This document shows, piece after piece, positions 26,416 through 36,049 of a DNA stretch of 64,000 nt; positions within the stretch are counted from its first letter, which is position 1; the number at the start of each line of letters is the position of its first letter. The position numbers and the translations under genes are program-made. The notes under the pieces are model-generated. The model saw only the letters and a list, made by a program, of their open reading frames with translations, ran no database searches and was not told the origin of the DNA. Source of the DNA: DASQZK01 sp963764345 (GTDB taxonomy: Bacteria > Bacteroidota > Bacteroidia > Bacteroidales > GCA-2748055); assembly GCA_963764345.1 (NCBI GenBank), contig CAVXSF010000016.1, positions 1 through 64,000 of the forward strand, in the 5' to 3' direction.

Positions 26416-27243
26416 ATGAAAGTAAATGATCTGTATAAAATGACAGAACCCTTAAAAAGCACGGAGCAAATGCCCGTGCTTTTTCTTGGTCATGGCAGTC
26501 CGATGAATGCCATTGAAGAGAACGAATTCGTGAGAGGGTGGAGGGAAACGGGGAAAACATTGCCGAGACCCAGTGCTATTTTGTGCGTCTCAGCACATTG
26601 GGAGACAAGGGGAACGCATGTTACGGCAATGGAAAAGCCTGAGACGATCCATGACTTTGGCGGCTTTCCATGCTCATTATTTGAGGTGCAATATCCTGCT
26701 CCGGGAAGTCCGGTATTGGCCGGGGAAACAAAGCGCATCGTCCGGAAAACGGATATTATATTTGATGATAAATGGGGACTCGATCATGGAGCATGGTCTG
26801 TCATCAAACATCTTTACCCGAAGGCGGATGTGCCCGTAATTGAAATGAGCCTGGACTATTACCAGTCACCTCGGTACCATTATGAGCTGGCCGGGGAACT
26901 GGCATCCCTCAGAAAAAAAGGTGTCCTGATTATCGGCAGCGGGAACATGGTTCATAACCTCCGGCTGGTGGCATGGGACAAATTCGGTGAGGATAATTAT
27001 GGGTATGACTGGGCAGTGGAAGCTGGCGAAAAAATGAAGGAATATATACTCAACGGCGACCATCAGTCATTGATCAACTACCAGTTGCAGGGGAAAGCAT
27101 TTCAGCTTGCCATTCCCACAGCTGAGCATTACCTTCCGCTACTTTACGTCCTGGCGCTGAAAGGGAAAAATGACAACGTGAGTGTATTTAATGACAAAGC
27201 TGTGGCTGGTTCATTAATGATGACGAGCGTAAGGGTGGATTGA
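26416..27243 (+). CDS. ygiD: LigB-type extradiol dioxygenase, YgiD-like
   Basis: 275 residues from MKVNDLYKM (in-frame ATG at 26380 is less likely). Metal ligands of the class III extradiol fold are visible: VLFLGHGSPMNAI (His), VSAHWETRG (His), and near the end IPTAEHYLPLLYVLAL (His/Glu). GLDHGAWSVIKHLYP and IIGSGNMVHNLR complete the family pattern. Known: E. coli YgiD opens the ring of L-DOPA at the 4,5 position. The physiological substrate is not known. Third gene of the AraC-YceI-YgiD group. Confidence 0.9.
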   Translation: MKVNDLYKMTEPLKSTEQMPVLFLGHGSPMNAIEENEFVRGWRETGKTLPRPSAILCVSAHWETRGTHVTAMEKPETIHDFGGFPCSLFEVQYPAPGSPVLAGETKRIVRKTDIIFDDKWGLDHGAWSVIKHLYPKADVPVIEMSLDYYQSPRYHYELAGELASLRKKGVLIIGSGNMVHNLRLVAWDKFGEDNYGYDWAVEAGEKMKEYILNGDHQSLINYQLQGKAFQLAIPTAEHYLPLLYVLALKGKNDNVSVFNDKAVAGSLMMTSVRVD

Positions 27244-27347
27244 GGATCTCGGTCTTTCGTAATTTCAGCTTTCAAAAGAAGTCGGGGATTTTGGAATGCT
27301 CTTCACTCTCACTCTCTGCCCGGAAGATGGAATTGTCTTCAGATATC

Positions 27348-27375
27348 GTTCATCCCGTAAATATTGCGGATGAAC
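27348..27375 (+). other. hairpin, 8-bp perfect stem
   Basis: GTTCATCC (27348-27355) pairs with GGATGAAC (27368-27375) around a 12-base loop. There is no T-run, so a simple terminator is unlikely. It may be an operator or RNA stem-loop. Confidence 0.4.
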
Positions 27376-27788
27376 ACCCCCGAATGGAAATCAACCCCGC
27401 AAGAACGTAATTAAGTCCGGCGGGGTATTTGGATCAAAATGGTATTTTTTTAATTTGAAGAATTAAGTAATAGTTGCTTTTATTTCCGGAATAGGACAAA
27501 AGTCAGGAATTTTTTAATGTGCTAAAAGTTACTCAGTATTTTGGGTCGATGAAGGGGATGAAACGTCGGATATGACCGGGAAGTCCTTACTCTTAAATTG
27601 AACTGATTCATGGAACATATTGATAAACATTCTGTAAATTACTGAAAATTAGCTTATTTTCTACAACTTAAATAATCTAAATCCGTAGAATAACTTTTTC
27701 CGAGCAATTTCAATTTGGGCTTATCTGAACATTGAAGCAGATCAATTGATTTTAGCCCGCCTACCAAATCAACACTTACGGGGATATC

Positions 27789-27807
27789 AAAGTACGTTAT
27801 GTACTTT
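27789..27807 (+). promoter_or_regulatory. inverted repeat just upstream of secreted protein gene
   Basis: AAAGTAC (27789-27795) and GTACTTT (27801-27807) flank GTTAT, then TTAAGC. It lies ~50 bp before the start at 27854 and could be an operator or a small attenuator. Confidence 0.35.
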
Positions 27808-27853
27808 TTAAGCTTTATTATTTAATAATAATAAATTCTATTGCCGTATGTGT

Positions 27854-28288
27854 ATGAAAAACAATTTCTTTCTTCGTTTAATGGTACTTCTTATCATTGG
27901 TTTGGGTTCAGTAAATTCCTACGCCCAAATGAATAGCGATCAAAAATCTATCCTGCAAAGCTGTCTTAGTATAGCTGAAATGTCAGATCAGGACAATTTG
28001 AATGCCGATGGCAATCCTGTCCTGACGATTCTGAATAATAGCATTATTCCTGATGTCGGTTCATTTTACTGGTTTGGTTTTCCTGCACAGTTTAAGTCGC
28101 AAGCGGAGATCGATACTGATAAGACAAAAGCTTTTATCGTGTTCGAAATATTTGAAGTACACGGTACTACCGCTGAAGCATCATTTACCTACACAGTCAA
28201 AGGTAAATCGTCAGTAAAAATCGGTCTGAGTCTTTCAAATGTGGAGTCTTTATGGTGTATTACACGCAATGAGACAGAAAATTTGTGA
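27854..28288 (+). CDS. small secreted protein of unknown function
   Basis: 144 residues from MKNNFFLRLMVLLIIGLG (an ATG two codons earlier, 27848, is possible). Signal peptide ends near NSYAQ. The mature part has no recognised domain; it includes a putative beta domain (KAFIVFEIFEVHGTTAEASF, TYTVKGKSSVKIGLS). It ends 51 bp before the start of the MBG adhesin gene and probably forms one transcript with it and PorP/SprF, so it may be an accessory of that surface protein. Confidence 0.65.
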   Translation: MKNNFFLRLMVLLIIGLGSVNSYAQMNSDQKSILQSCLSIAEMSDQDNLNADGNPVLTILNNSIIPDVGSFYWFGFPAQFKSQAEIDTDKTKAFIVFEIFEVHGTTAEASFTYTVKGKSSVKIGLSLSNVESLWCITRNETENL

Positions 28289-28338
28289 GCAGATCAGCTT
28301 GTCAATACATCATCAATTACATACTAAACGATACAATA

Positions 28339-31300
28339 ATGAAGCACCTTTACTTTAAATTCACCAGCATATTATCGAATTTTAAGGCCATTTTTACGCT
28401 GGTACTGTTATCTTCCCTGGGTGGAGTTAATGCCCAGACCCCGGTTGTAGGCGGCTTTTCCAATTTCTCCTATTTAGAAAGATCTTCACCTGTTTATGTT
28501 GCACCGGCGGCAACGATTACAGGGGGAACCTCTTATGCTAATGGTTATTTAAGGTTTGAAATACCGTTGTCACAGGGAAATGAAATACTTACACTGACCA
28601 GTGCTGCCATTCCAACAACTTCGGGAGCCATCTCAGTATCTGGGACGAGTGTATACCTTGGACAGGGTGGCGGAAGTAAAGTCAGGATCGGAGAAATCGA
28701 TGCCACCGAAAATGGTCAGGATGGAAATCCGCTCAAAGTGTTTATTACTTTTGAAAGGTCCTTCCTAAACGCCAGTTTCGAAGACGGACTGGGAGGGTGG
28801 ACTGTGCAAAATCAGCTATATTACAGACAGAATCAGCTCGACGGAATGGAAATTCCTATAAGGCCGGGTGAGAATTGCGGATTTACCTATGGAAAGGTTA
28901 GAATAGCCACCGCACCTACTGGCACCAACTACCTGGTTTCACAGACCACAACTCAGTACCCGACAAATGGTGCCTATTGCATCATGCTCTACAATACTGG
29001 TACCGTTCCGGGAGCCTCCGGTGCCAACTGCCGTGAAAGTGCCTATTCAATCTTCGGCCCTACCATTATAAGCAATGCTTTTAGTGCTTATGCTGGAGAC
29101 AAATTCAGTGTAGACTGGAAGGCCGTTGCGGGTGGCGACTGGTACGATGTTGTCGGTTATCTGATGAGTACGGGTCCCGACGGAATCTGGGGCAACGCCG
29201 ACGACTCAAGGGTAATGATGTTTGCAGAACGGGGAAGTGTGAATAACTGGACTACTTCACAGATCACCATTCCGGGTGACGGCGAATACAAATTCGAGTT
29301 TGTCAGCGGTTCGTACGACAGGACCGGTGGTACGGTACTTGGCGCCACCCTGTATGTTGATAACCTTCAACTGATCAGCGGTGTAATGGTGGGTATCAAC
29401 GATGCAGTAATGCAACAAATCGCCAGGCAGGTCACCTATCAGAATTCAACATGTACACCTCCGCTGAACCAGGCGATCACTATCACTGCGATGAATACAG
29501 CTGGGAATACAGGTTCACAAACTGCTTCAACCTCTATTACCGGCGTCAACTGTCCGCCATTGTTAACGGCCACTCTGCTCAATCCGGCATTTGTGGAAAA
29601 TACTTCCGCGATAATTCTTTTCAGCAATGCTGCTGTCTCTAATGTTGAGACCGGACAGTCTATCACAGATATGAGCTTTACCGTTTCCGGCAACTCAGAC
29701 GGAACAAATGAAGAGATCACAATCGATGGGACATCATTCCCCCTGGTTGATGGACAGTCGGGCACAACTGCAGATAATGTTCTCAATTATGCCGTTATGG
29801 TATCCGGGAGCACAACGACCATTACACTAAATAACGCAGCGGGAATCTCTGCCGGGACCGTTGAATCAATTATCAATACTGCTAAATATCAGGATGTCAG
29901 TGGAAATCCTTCTGCCGGTATCCGTACCATAGCACTTACTTATCTAAAAGACAATGGGGGTACGGCAAATGGCGGTTCAGATGAAAGTAACCTGAATATT
30001 GGTTCAGTTGTCAACGTTAAACCGGCGGCAAAGATCTCCGTCTTTTCAGGCAATAATCAGTATGCAGAAGTTACATCCGGCCTAAATGATTTTGTCGTCC
30101 TGGTTACTACAACTGACGATATACCGGTTAGCGGTCGTGCTTTGAGCTTCAACCTGACAACCATCCCTGTCGATGCCTCTGGACAATCTGTTACTGTTAG
30201 TTCAACTTTATCGGATACTCAGGGCAAAGCATCAACAACACTTACGCTCGGTACTAAAACAGGCAGCTATATACTCTCTGCCACTTCACCCGGACTTACC
30301 GGTTCTCCCGTGTTATATACGGCTACTGCCACACCTGGAGTAACAGATGCCGGCAATTCACATTTTACTGTAGACAATACTGTAGTGGCCGCTGGTGACT
30401 CAGTTGAAGTAACAGTTGAGCCAAGAGATGAATATGATAATCCTGTGGGACCCGGAAAAACCGTAGTAGTCAAAATTGACGGGGTTACCTCCGATTTCGA
30501 CGGACCCATTAACGTTACTGACAATGGCGACGGGACGTATTCTGCAAGTGTCAGGCTGACCAACACTGCTGCAAATAATATACTTAGTGCCACTTCAGAG
30601 GGTATTAGTTTAACAGCTACTTACGAAATCGAATGTAATCCGGGCGAAGCTTATGATTTCGTCGTTTCCGGTGTCCAGACACCTCATGTGTATGGCGATT
30701 ACCAGAATATTAATATCCTCGTAAGAGATGCCTATCACAATACTAAAATGGATTACACCGGTACGGTTACTTTTACAGGTACCGATAACACAGCTCAGTA
30801 TCCTGCGGATTATTCTTTTACTACAGCAGATTCAGGAACGAAAACACTGACGGATCAGTTACTGTTTAGTAAGTCGGGAACCTTTAACCTTTCTGTCACT
30901 GAATCGGGTAACACTTCCATCAAAGGATTACAATCCGGAATCGTAGTCGATAAGAAAACACTTACAGTAACGGCTGATAATCAGGAGAAGGAATATGGCC
31001 AATCCAATCCGGCCCTGAAATTCAGCTATAATGGTTTTGTTTTGGGTGAGGATGAATCTGTCATTGAAACTAAACCGGTCGCATCAACCACCATCCTGCA
31101 GAATACAGGAGTTGGAAGTTATAACGGCGCTATTACACTTTCGGACGGACTGGATTCCAAATATGATTTCACGTATGTTCCGGCTGACTTCACAATTACC
31201 AAGGCTATGCTGACAATCACTGCAGATGCTAAAATCAAGATCTACGGTGAAGACAACCCGGCAATGACATACCAGTACAGCGGTTTTGTTTTGGGTGAGG

Positions 31301-31515
31301 ATGAAACGGTTCTGGATATCCCTCCGTCTATCGGTACTAGCGTGACTGCTTCTACCGACGCAGGCTTATACCCCGGAGCGATCATTCCTGAAGGTGCTTC
31401 AGATGCCAATTACGATTTCACATACGCTACTGCTGACTTCACTGTCGACAAAGCGAATCTTACGGTCACGGCTGATAACCAGCAGAAAGTTTACGGTAGG
31501 CAAATCCGGCCCTGA
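28339..31515 (+). CDS. large MBG-repeat surface protein, N-terminal part (first frame)
   Basis: From ATG 28339 (MKHLYFKFTSILSNFKAIFT, signal peptide ending in GVNAQ); a longer frame begins at 28285. Regions in order: a jelly-roll-like domain (~150-350; NASFEDGLGGWTVQN, DWYDVVGYLMS), a cadherin-like unit (~410-560), a Big-1/filamin-like pair (~565-790; GDSVEVTVEPRDEYDNPVG, DNGDGTYSASVRL), one more Ig-like unit, then MBG domains (LTVTADNQEKEYGQSNPAL ... GFVLGEDESVI). The frame ends early because a C is missing at 31497/31498. With four indels corrected the gene would run to 33704 as a 1787-residue T9SS type B cargo. Inferred: adhesin or gliding-type filament. Confidence 0.85.
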   Translation: MKHLYFKFTSILSNFKAIFTLVLLSSLGGVNAQTPVVGGFSNFSYLERSSPVYVAPAATITGGTSYANGYLRFEIPLSQGNEILTLTSAAIPTTSGAISVSGTSVYLGQGGGSKVRIGEIDATENGQDGNPLKVFITFERSFLNASFEDGLGGWTVQNQLYYRQNQLDGMEIPIRPGENCGFTYGKVRIATAPTGTNYLVSQTTTQYPTNGAYCIMLYNTGTVPGASGANCRESAYSIFGPTIISNAFSAYAGDKFSVDWKAVAGGDWYDVVGYLMSTGPDGIWGNADDSRVMMFAERGSVNNWTTSQITIPGDGEYKFEFVSGSYDRTGGTVLGATLYVDNLQLISGVMVGINDAVMQQIARQVTYQNSTCTPPLNQAITITAMNTAGNTGSQTASTSITGVNCPPLLTATLLNPAFVENTSAIILFSNAAVSNVETGQSITDMSFTVSGNSDGTNEEITIDGTSFPLVDGQSGTTADNVLNYAVMVSGSTTTITLNNAAGISAGTVESIINTAKYQDVSGNPSAGIRTIALTYLKDNGGTANGGSDESNLNIGSVVNVKPAAKISVFSGNNQYAEVTSGLNDFVVLVTTTDDIPVSGRALSFNLTTIPVDASGQSVTVSSTLSDTQGKASTTLTLGTKTGSYILSATSPGLTGSPVLYTATATPGVTDAGNSHFTVDNTVVAAGDSVEVTVEPRDEYDNPVGPGKTVVVKIDGVTSDFDGPINVTDNGDGTYSASVRLTNTAANNILSATSEGISLTATYEIECNPGEAYDFVVSGVQTPHVYGDYQNINILVRDAYHNTKMDYTGTVTFTGTDNTAQYPADYSFTTADSGTKTLTDQLLFSKSGTFNLSVTESGNTSIKGLQSGIVVDKKTLTVTADNQEKEYGQSNPALKFSYNGFVLGEDESVIETKPVASTTILQNTGVGSYNGAITLSDGLDSKYDFTYVPADFTITKAMLTITADAKIKIYGEDNPAMTYQYSGFVLGEDETVLDIPPSIGTSVTASTDAGLYPGAIIPEGASDANYDFTYATADFTVDKANLTVTADNQQKVYGRQIRP

Positions 31516-33190
31516 CATTAGCCTTTCACGGCTTTGTTCCCGGACAGGATAATACGGTGTTAGATATTCAACCAGTTGCATCCACAGATATCGACGAGGC
31601 CAGTGCTGCCGGTTTGAATCCGGCAGCGATCACGGTATCGGGCGGTGATGACAACAACTATGACTTTATTTACGTCGCCGGTGATTTAGATATTACAAAG
31701 GCGATGCTGACGGTCACGGCCGATCCGCAGGAAAAAATCTACGGCAGTGCAAATCCGGAACTGACCATTATCTACAGCGGTTTTGCGAACAGCCAGGATG
31801 AAAGTGCCCTGGCAGTAAAACCTGCTGCTTCCGCCACGGTGGATGAAAACACGGTCACCGGAGTTTATGCAGGCACCATTACGGTGTCGGGTGGTGATGA
31901 TGCCAATTACGATTTCACGTATGTTCCGGCTGACTTCACCGATTACCAAAGCCATGCTGACAGTTACAGCAGTTGCGAAAACAAAGATCTACGGTGAGGA
32001 CAACCCGGCAATGGCATACCAGTACAGCGGTTTTGTTTTGGGTGAGGATGAAACGGTTCTGGATACCCCTCCATCCATCGGCACCATCGTGACTGCTTCT
32101 ACCGACGCAGGCGTATACCCCGGTGCGATCATTCCTGAAGGTGCTTCAGATGCCAATTACGATTTCACATACGTTACTGCTGACTTCACTGTCGACAAAG
32201 CCAGTCTTACGGTCACGGCTGATAACCAGCAGAAAGTTTACGGTGCAGGCAAATCCGGCCCTAACCTTCGCCTTTGAGGGCTTTGTATCCGGACAGGATA
32301 ATACGGTGCTTGATATTCAACCAGTGGCATCGACAGATATTGACGAAGCCAGTGCCGCTGGTTTGCATCCGGCAGCGATTACGGTATCGGGCGGTGATGA
32401 CAACAACTATGACTTTATCTATGTCTGCCAGTGATTTAATATTACCAAAGGCGATGCTGACGGTTACGGCCGATCCGCAGGAAAAAATCTACGGCAGTGC
32501 AAATCCGGATCTGACCATTATCTACAGCGGTTTTATGAACAGCCAGGATGAAAGTGCCCTGGCAGTAAAACCTGCTGCTTCCGCCACGGTGGATGAAAAC
32601 ACGGTAACCGGATTTTATGCCGACGCCATTACGGTGTCTGGTGGTGATGATGCCAATTACGATTTCACGTATTTACCGGCTGACTTCACCATTACCAAGG
32701 CCATGCTGACAGTTACTGCAGTTGCGAAAACAAAGATCTACGGTGAAGACAACCCGGCAATGACATACCAGTACAGCGGTTTTGTTTTGGGTGAGGATGA
32801 AACGGTTCTGGATATCCCTCCGTCTATCGGCACCAGCGTGACTGTCTCTTCCGACGCAGACGTATACGCCGGTGCGATCATCCCTGAAGGTGCTTCGGAT
32901 GCTAATTACGATTTCACGTACGCTACTGCTGACTTTACTGTTGACAAAGCCAACCTTACGGTCACGGCTGACAACCAGGTGAAGGTTTACAGTGAGGCAA
33001 TTCAGGCCCTGACATTTACTTACGGTGGTTTTGTCTTGGGTCAGGATGAAAGTTTTATTGATATTCTTCCCTCAGCATCCGTCTCCGCAAATGAGACTAC
33101 TGGTACGGGTGATTACGACATCATCATGTCTGGAGGTGAAGATGACAACTACTTGTTTGAATATGCAAGCGGCGTTCTGACCATCATCAA
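31207..33190 (+). repeat. tandem MBG repeats with a 747-bp higher-order period
   Basis: Nine MBG units of about 83 codons are present, the first starting near 30960. From unit 2 on, units follow an A-B-C order: equivalent ATGCTGACA sites lie at 31207, 31954 and 32703, spacings 747 and 749 bp. Correcting the indels gives exactly 747 bp (3 x 83 codons) for both. Units A (KIYGEDNPAM), B (NQQKVYG) and C (PQEKIYGSANP) are nearly identical between blocks, showing recent block duplication. Confidence 0.9.
31498..32426 (+). pseudogene. middle MBG repeats of the same surface protein, in three shifted frames
   Basis: MBG domains 3 to 6 continue without loss of similarity but switch frame at 31498 (one base missing), 31941 (extra G), 32245 (extra G) and 32426 (extra T). 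Fragments such as LTVTADPQEKIYGSANPEL and LTVTAVAKTKIYGEDNPAM are easily read in each frame. Sites 31498 and 32245 are the equivalent position of two repeats (GGT-CAG-GCA in a consensus frame). Apart from these indels the repeats are intact and free of stops. Confidence 0.85.
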
Positions 33191-33704
33191 GGCTGATCAG
33201 TTCATCAGCTTTGAAGCTATTCCTTCAGGTCTAAGGACTACACAGGAACAACCGTTGAATGCCACTTCTACAAGCGGACTGGATGTCGAGTTTGATATTC
33301 AGACACCCGAGACTGGAGAGATCTTCAATCATTCCCTGGTAGTATTAAAGGAAGGGGTGATAACCGTGGTTGCGAGACAATCCGGAGACCAGAACTGGAA
33401 TCCGGCTTCCGATGTCATTCAGACGCTTACAGCCATGCCGTCCTTTGATAATATCAGATCGCTTTTCACCCCGAACCAGGATGGCATGAATGACTACTGG
33501 TATATTCCTGACATTGAAAATTACGGAAGAGTGAAGGTAAAAATATATAACAGATTCGGGAAGATGGTCTATTCATCCACCAGTTATGAGAATGATTGGG
33601 ATGGCACCTGGGAAGGCAGGGAACTTCCTTCAGCCTCTTATTACTATGTTATCGATTCGGCAAAAAGAGGGATTATCACAGGAACAGTAAATATTTTAAG
33701 GTAA
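32427..33704 (+). CDS. C-terminal part of the MBG surface protein with T9SS type B (CHU_C) sorting domain
   Basis: This frame (open from 32274) carries MBG domains 7-9, a degenerate last unit (ADQFISFEAIPSGLRTTQEQ) and, in the final ~90 residues, a gliding-motility-type C-terminal domain: IRSLFTPNQDGMNDYWYIPD, VKIYNRFGKMVYSS, YENDWDGTWEGRELPSASYY. That is the T9SS type B signal, which usually pairs with an adjacent PorP/SprF protein, and such a gene follows at once. As sequenced, this tail is out of frame with the signal peptide, so the exported protein could not be made from this allele unless the indels are errors. Confidence 0.85.
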   Translation, partial: ASDLILPKAMLTVTADPQEKIYGSANPDLTIIYSGFMNSQDESALAVKPAASATVDENTVTGFYADAITVSGGDDANYDFTYLPADFTITKAMLTVTAVAKTKIYGEDNPAMTYQYSGFVLGEDETVLDIPPSIGTSVTVSSDADVYAGAIIPEGASDANYDFTYATADFTVDKANLTVTADNQVKVYSEAIQALTFTYGGFVLGQDESFIDILPSASVSANETTGTGDYDIIMSGGEDDNYLFEYASGVLTIIKADQFISFEAIPSGLRTTQEQPLNATSTSGLDVEFDIQTPETGEIFNHSLVVLKEGVITVVARQSGDQNWNPASDVIQTLTAMPSFDNIRSLFTPNQDGMNDYWYIPDIENYGRVKVKIYNRFGKMVYSSTSYENDWDGTWEGRELPSASYYYVIDSAKRGIITGTVNILR

Positions 33705-33731
33705 ATGAGTATATCGATAAAATTCAGTAAA

Positions 33732-34652
33732 ATGAAAAAAAATCTAAAAATTATAATGGCACTGCTTGTAGGATCATCCACTGTCTTTGCTCAGCAGTTT
33801 CCTTTCCTGGAGGGATACAATATCAATCCTTTCAGTCTCTCGCCGGCATATGCCGGTTATGAAAATGCCAATTATCTTTTCTCAGATTACCGGACCGACT
33901 GGACCGGTGTCGAGGGTCGGCCTACAACCCTGCAGCTTAGTTACAGCATGAAGGCAACGGAAAGAATGGGGATCGGCGGTCGTTTTATTTACGATAAGAG
34001 TGATATTTTCAAGCATACTCTGATTTTAGGAAGCTATTCCTATCAGGTGGAAGTTTTTGAGTCGCACTTCCTTACATTTGCCATTTCGGCAGGCGCCTAC
34101 AGAAATTCCATCGATGTCGGGAAATATTTTAATGATCCGAACTATGTTAATGATCAGGTTCTGACCAACGACCTGGAAAAATCCAAACTTAAATTTGCCT
34201 CTGATCTGAGTGCATTATACATTCACGGTCCCATTGAGACAGGTTTAGTTTTTTCAAATATCATGTTTGGATCGGCAAAATATGACAACACCCTCCTGGT
34301 CTATAAACCGCTTAAAAACTACCTGATCCACGCTTCATATTCGTTGGATGTCAATGAGTTATTTTCGGTAAAGCCGGTCGTCATTTTCATGGGAGGTCAG
34401 AACTCCCCTGTAAGTCTGGAATTTACCCCACAGGTAAAGTATAAGGAAAAATGCTGGGGTACTCTTTCGTTCAGGACTGGTGGAGTATGGGGTCTGGGTC
34501 TGGGTGCGGAGATCATTGACGGGGTTAAGCTTAACTATTCCTATAATATGTGCTCAGGATTGGCCATGAGCATTTACGGAGGTCATGAGATCAGTTTGGG
34601 CATCCGGTTGGTGGATTTGCCGATGATATCCGGCACCAGGAAAACAAACTAA
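33732..34652 (+). CDS. PorP/SprF family type IX secretion membrane protein
   Basis: 306 residues from MKKNLKIIMALLVGSSTVFAQ (frame open from 33705). Family features: YNINPFSLSPAYAGYENANY near the N-terminus, then RTDWTGVEGRPTTLQLSY, RMGIGGRFIYDKSD, and a beta-barrel pattern of alternating strands up to a C-terminal SIYGGHEISLGIRLVD. Known: SprF-like proteins act with a specific type B cargo to place it on the surface. It directly follows the MBG type B cargo gene, matching that pairing. It looks intact although its cargo gene carries indels. Confidence 0.93.
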   Translation: MKKNLKIIMALLVGSSTVFAQQFPFLEGYNINPFSLSPAYAGYENANYLFSDYRTDWTGVEGRPTTLQLSYSMKATERMGIGGRFIYDKSDIFKHTLILGSYSYQVEVFESHFLTFAISAGAYRNSIDVGKYFNDPNYVNDQVLTNDLEKSKLKFASDLSALYIHGPIETGLVFSNIMFGSAKYDNTLLVYKPLKNYLIHASYSLDVNELFSVKPVVIFMGGQNSPVSLEFTPQVKYKEKCWGTLSFRTGGVWGLGLGAEIIDGVKLNYSYNMCSGLAMSIYGGHEISLGIRLVDLPMISGTRKTN

Positions 34653-35000
34653 AGCAGCCTAAGAGAAAACACTCATTTTTAACCACATATTATTGAGATT
34701 CTTCATTAACCTGATTTCCTGGTTAGTCTTTTAGGATAAGCATAATCTGTGGTAAATTTTTATACGATCCAGGATTGAACCTTATCCTGGCCTATCTGTC
34801 TGTCCCTGCAGGTCTGCCGGAAGGATGAGTATTTATATACTTTACCAGGCTTTATTAATCATTGGTGTCCGGAATAATCGAAAATCGAAAATTTTCCCCT
34901 GATAATTGCCTGATAATCTGAAGCCCAAACTTAAATTTCAAAAGCACGGCACCTCTTTTCAAAGATTATGGAATTTCATAATGTCAGATGTCAGTAAAGA

Positions 35001-35038
35001 AATATTGAATATCGAATATTGAATATCGAATGTCGAAG
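35001..35038. repeat. short repeat of TATTGAATATCGAA units
   Basis: Two and a half copies of AATATTGAATATCG follow each other. The complement-like ATTCGATATTCGATATTCAA occurs at 1326-1353, so this unit recurs in two intergenic regions 34 kb apart. Confidence 0.7.
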
Positions 35039-35314
35039 TTGTAAGACCTCGCTTCATAACTCCATAAATTTTCCAAAGAGAGTTATGAGTTTATGAAGAT
35101 GTTAATTCGGGGGCACTCTTCCTAACCCCTAATTCCCTAACCATGCCCGGCCATTCTCCTGCAACCAGGGACGTCCAAACCTCCCACTCCGCAGCATGAA
35201 GGATCAGGTTGCCTGCCGGATTTCCCGATGATACTGATGCGATGATTATTATTCTTCTTTCGCTTCCAGCCTTAAGCATTTGTGAGAAACTGAAAGTCGG
35301 ACGGAAACTCCCGA

Positions 35315-35553
35315 ACCTGTTATTTCACTGAAATATTTTTGCAGTCGGAGAATTATTTTGAGGTGAAACCTGTCATTCGTAAAAAAGGCTCTCAACCTTT
35401 TGGGTAGTTGATAACTTTTAATCAAAAAGTTAAATATGGGACGCTGAGATTTGGGGCGTGAAAGCTATTAAGGCCGGACGGTCGGTCGGTGGGGGTGGGG
35501 CCCCTTTCAAGAAAAGGCTTCTTAAGAATAACGAAGCCCCTTACTGTGCCCGG
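35315..35553 (+). repeat. dispersed intergenic repeat, copy B
   Basis: Same orientation as copy C and opposite to A. It opens with ACCTGTTATTTCACTGAAAT, continues through GAGGTGAAACCTGTCATTCG, GTAGTTGATAACTTTTAATC, GGGACGCTGAGATTTGGGG and closes with CTTCTTAAGAATAACGAAGC and CCCCTTACTGTGCCCGG. Flanks differ from those of the other copies. Confidence 0.9.
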
Positions 35554-35782
35554 TCCCCTAATCCCCACCGGAGATATTGCATTTTCGCTGATATTATCGT
35601 TTCACTGGCTCTGACACCGGACGACAGGAAACTCACCTCGTCGTATTCCCACTCAAGGCTGCTGTTGGTTAACCATTATTCTTAGATCCTGTCGTTAGTC
35701 AGGTACACAAACAGTGTTTTTACCTGTGCCCCGCAAAGCGCACACATATCCCCGGATCATTGAACGGATGTGTACCTCCAAA

Positions 35783-36049
35783 CAGAATTTCACAAATCCT
35801 TTCAGCTCAACAACCACCATACGGTATACTTTAGTACTGTCAGAGGAAGGTCAGACTGAAAATTTACGATTTGACATGACGGGAAACCGAAACATTGGTG
35901 GATGGCGAAGATCTGCTGGAATGTTTTCGGTCACATTTGACGGAGAGAATGCTGCACGGAGGTATCTGTTTCTATTCACTGTAGTCGGGAGATGTCAGTC
36001 AGACAAAAACATTCATTTTGTACAAATAATTGCAGCGCAGGCTTCCTGA
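35783..36049 (+). pseudogene. decayed T9SS type A sorting domain
   Basis: Within a 111-residue frame, the part KQNFTNPFSSTTTIRYTL, then FDMTGN and FSVTFDGENAARRYLF still shows the order of a type A tail (QNFPNPFS..T.IRY.L ... YD..G ... V.WDG..L..G.Y.Y). The core Gly/Tyr positions near the end are changed and no upstream cargo domain or signal peptide remains. It is best read as the residue of a lost secreted-protein gene. Confidence 0.55.

Larger units (their letters stand above)
27244..27853. other. long AT-rich intergenic region with two inverted repeats
   Basis: 610 bp without a supported gene. It contains an 8-bp stem hairpin at 27348-27375 and an inverted repeat at 27789-27807. Otherwise AT-rich with no recognisable signal. 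Confidence 0.55.

Noticed and set aside
35458..35685. Forward frame of 75 residues crossing dispersed repeat copy B
   Set aside because: It runs from the repeat into unique DNA and has no counterpart in the other copies.
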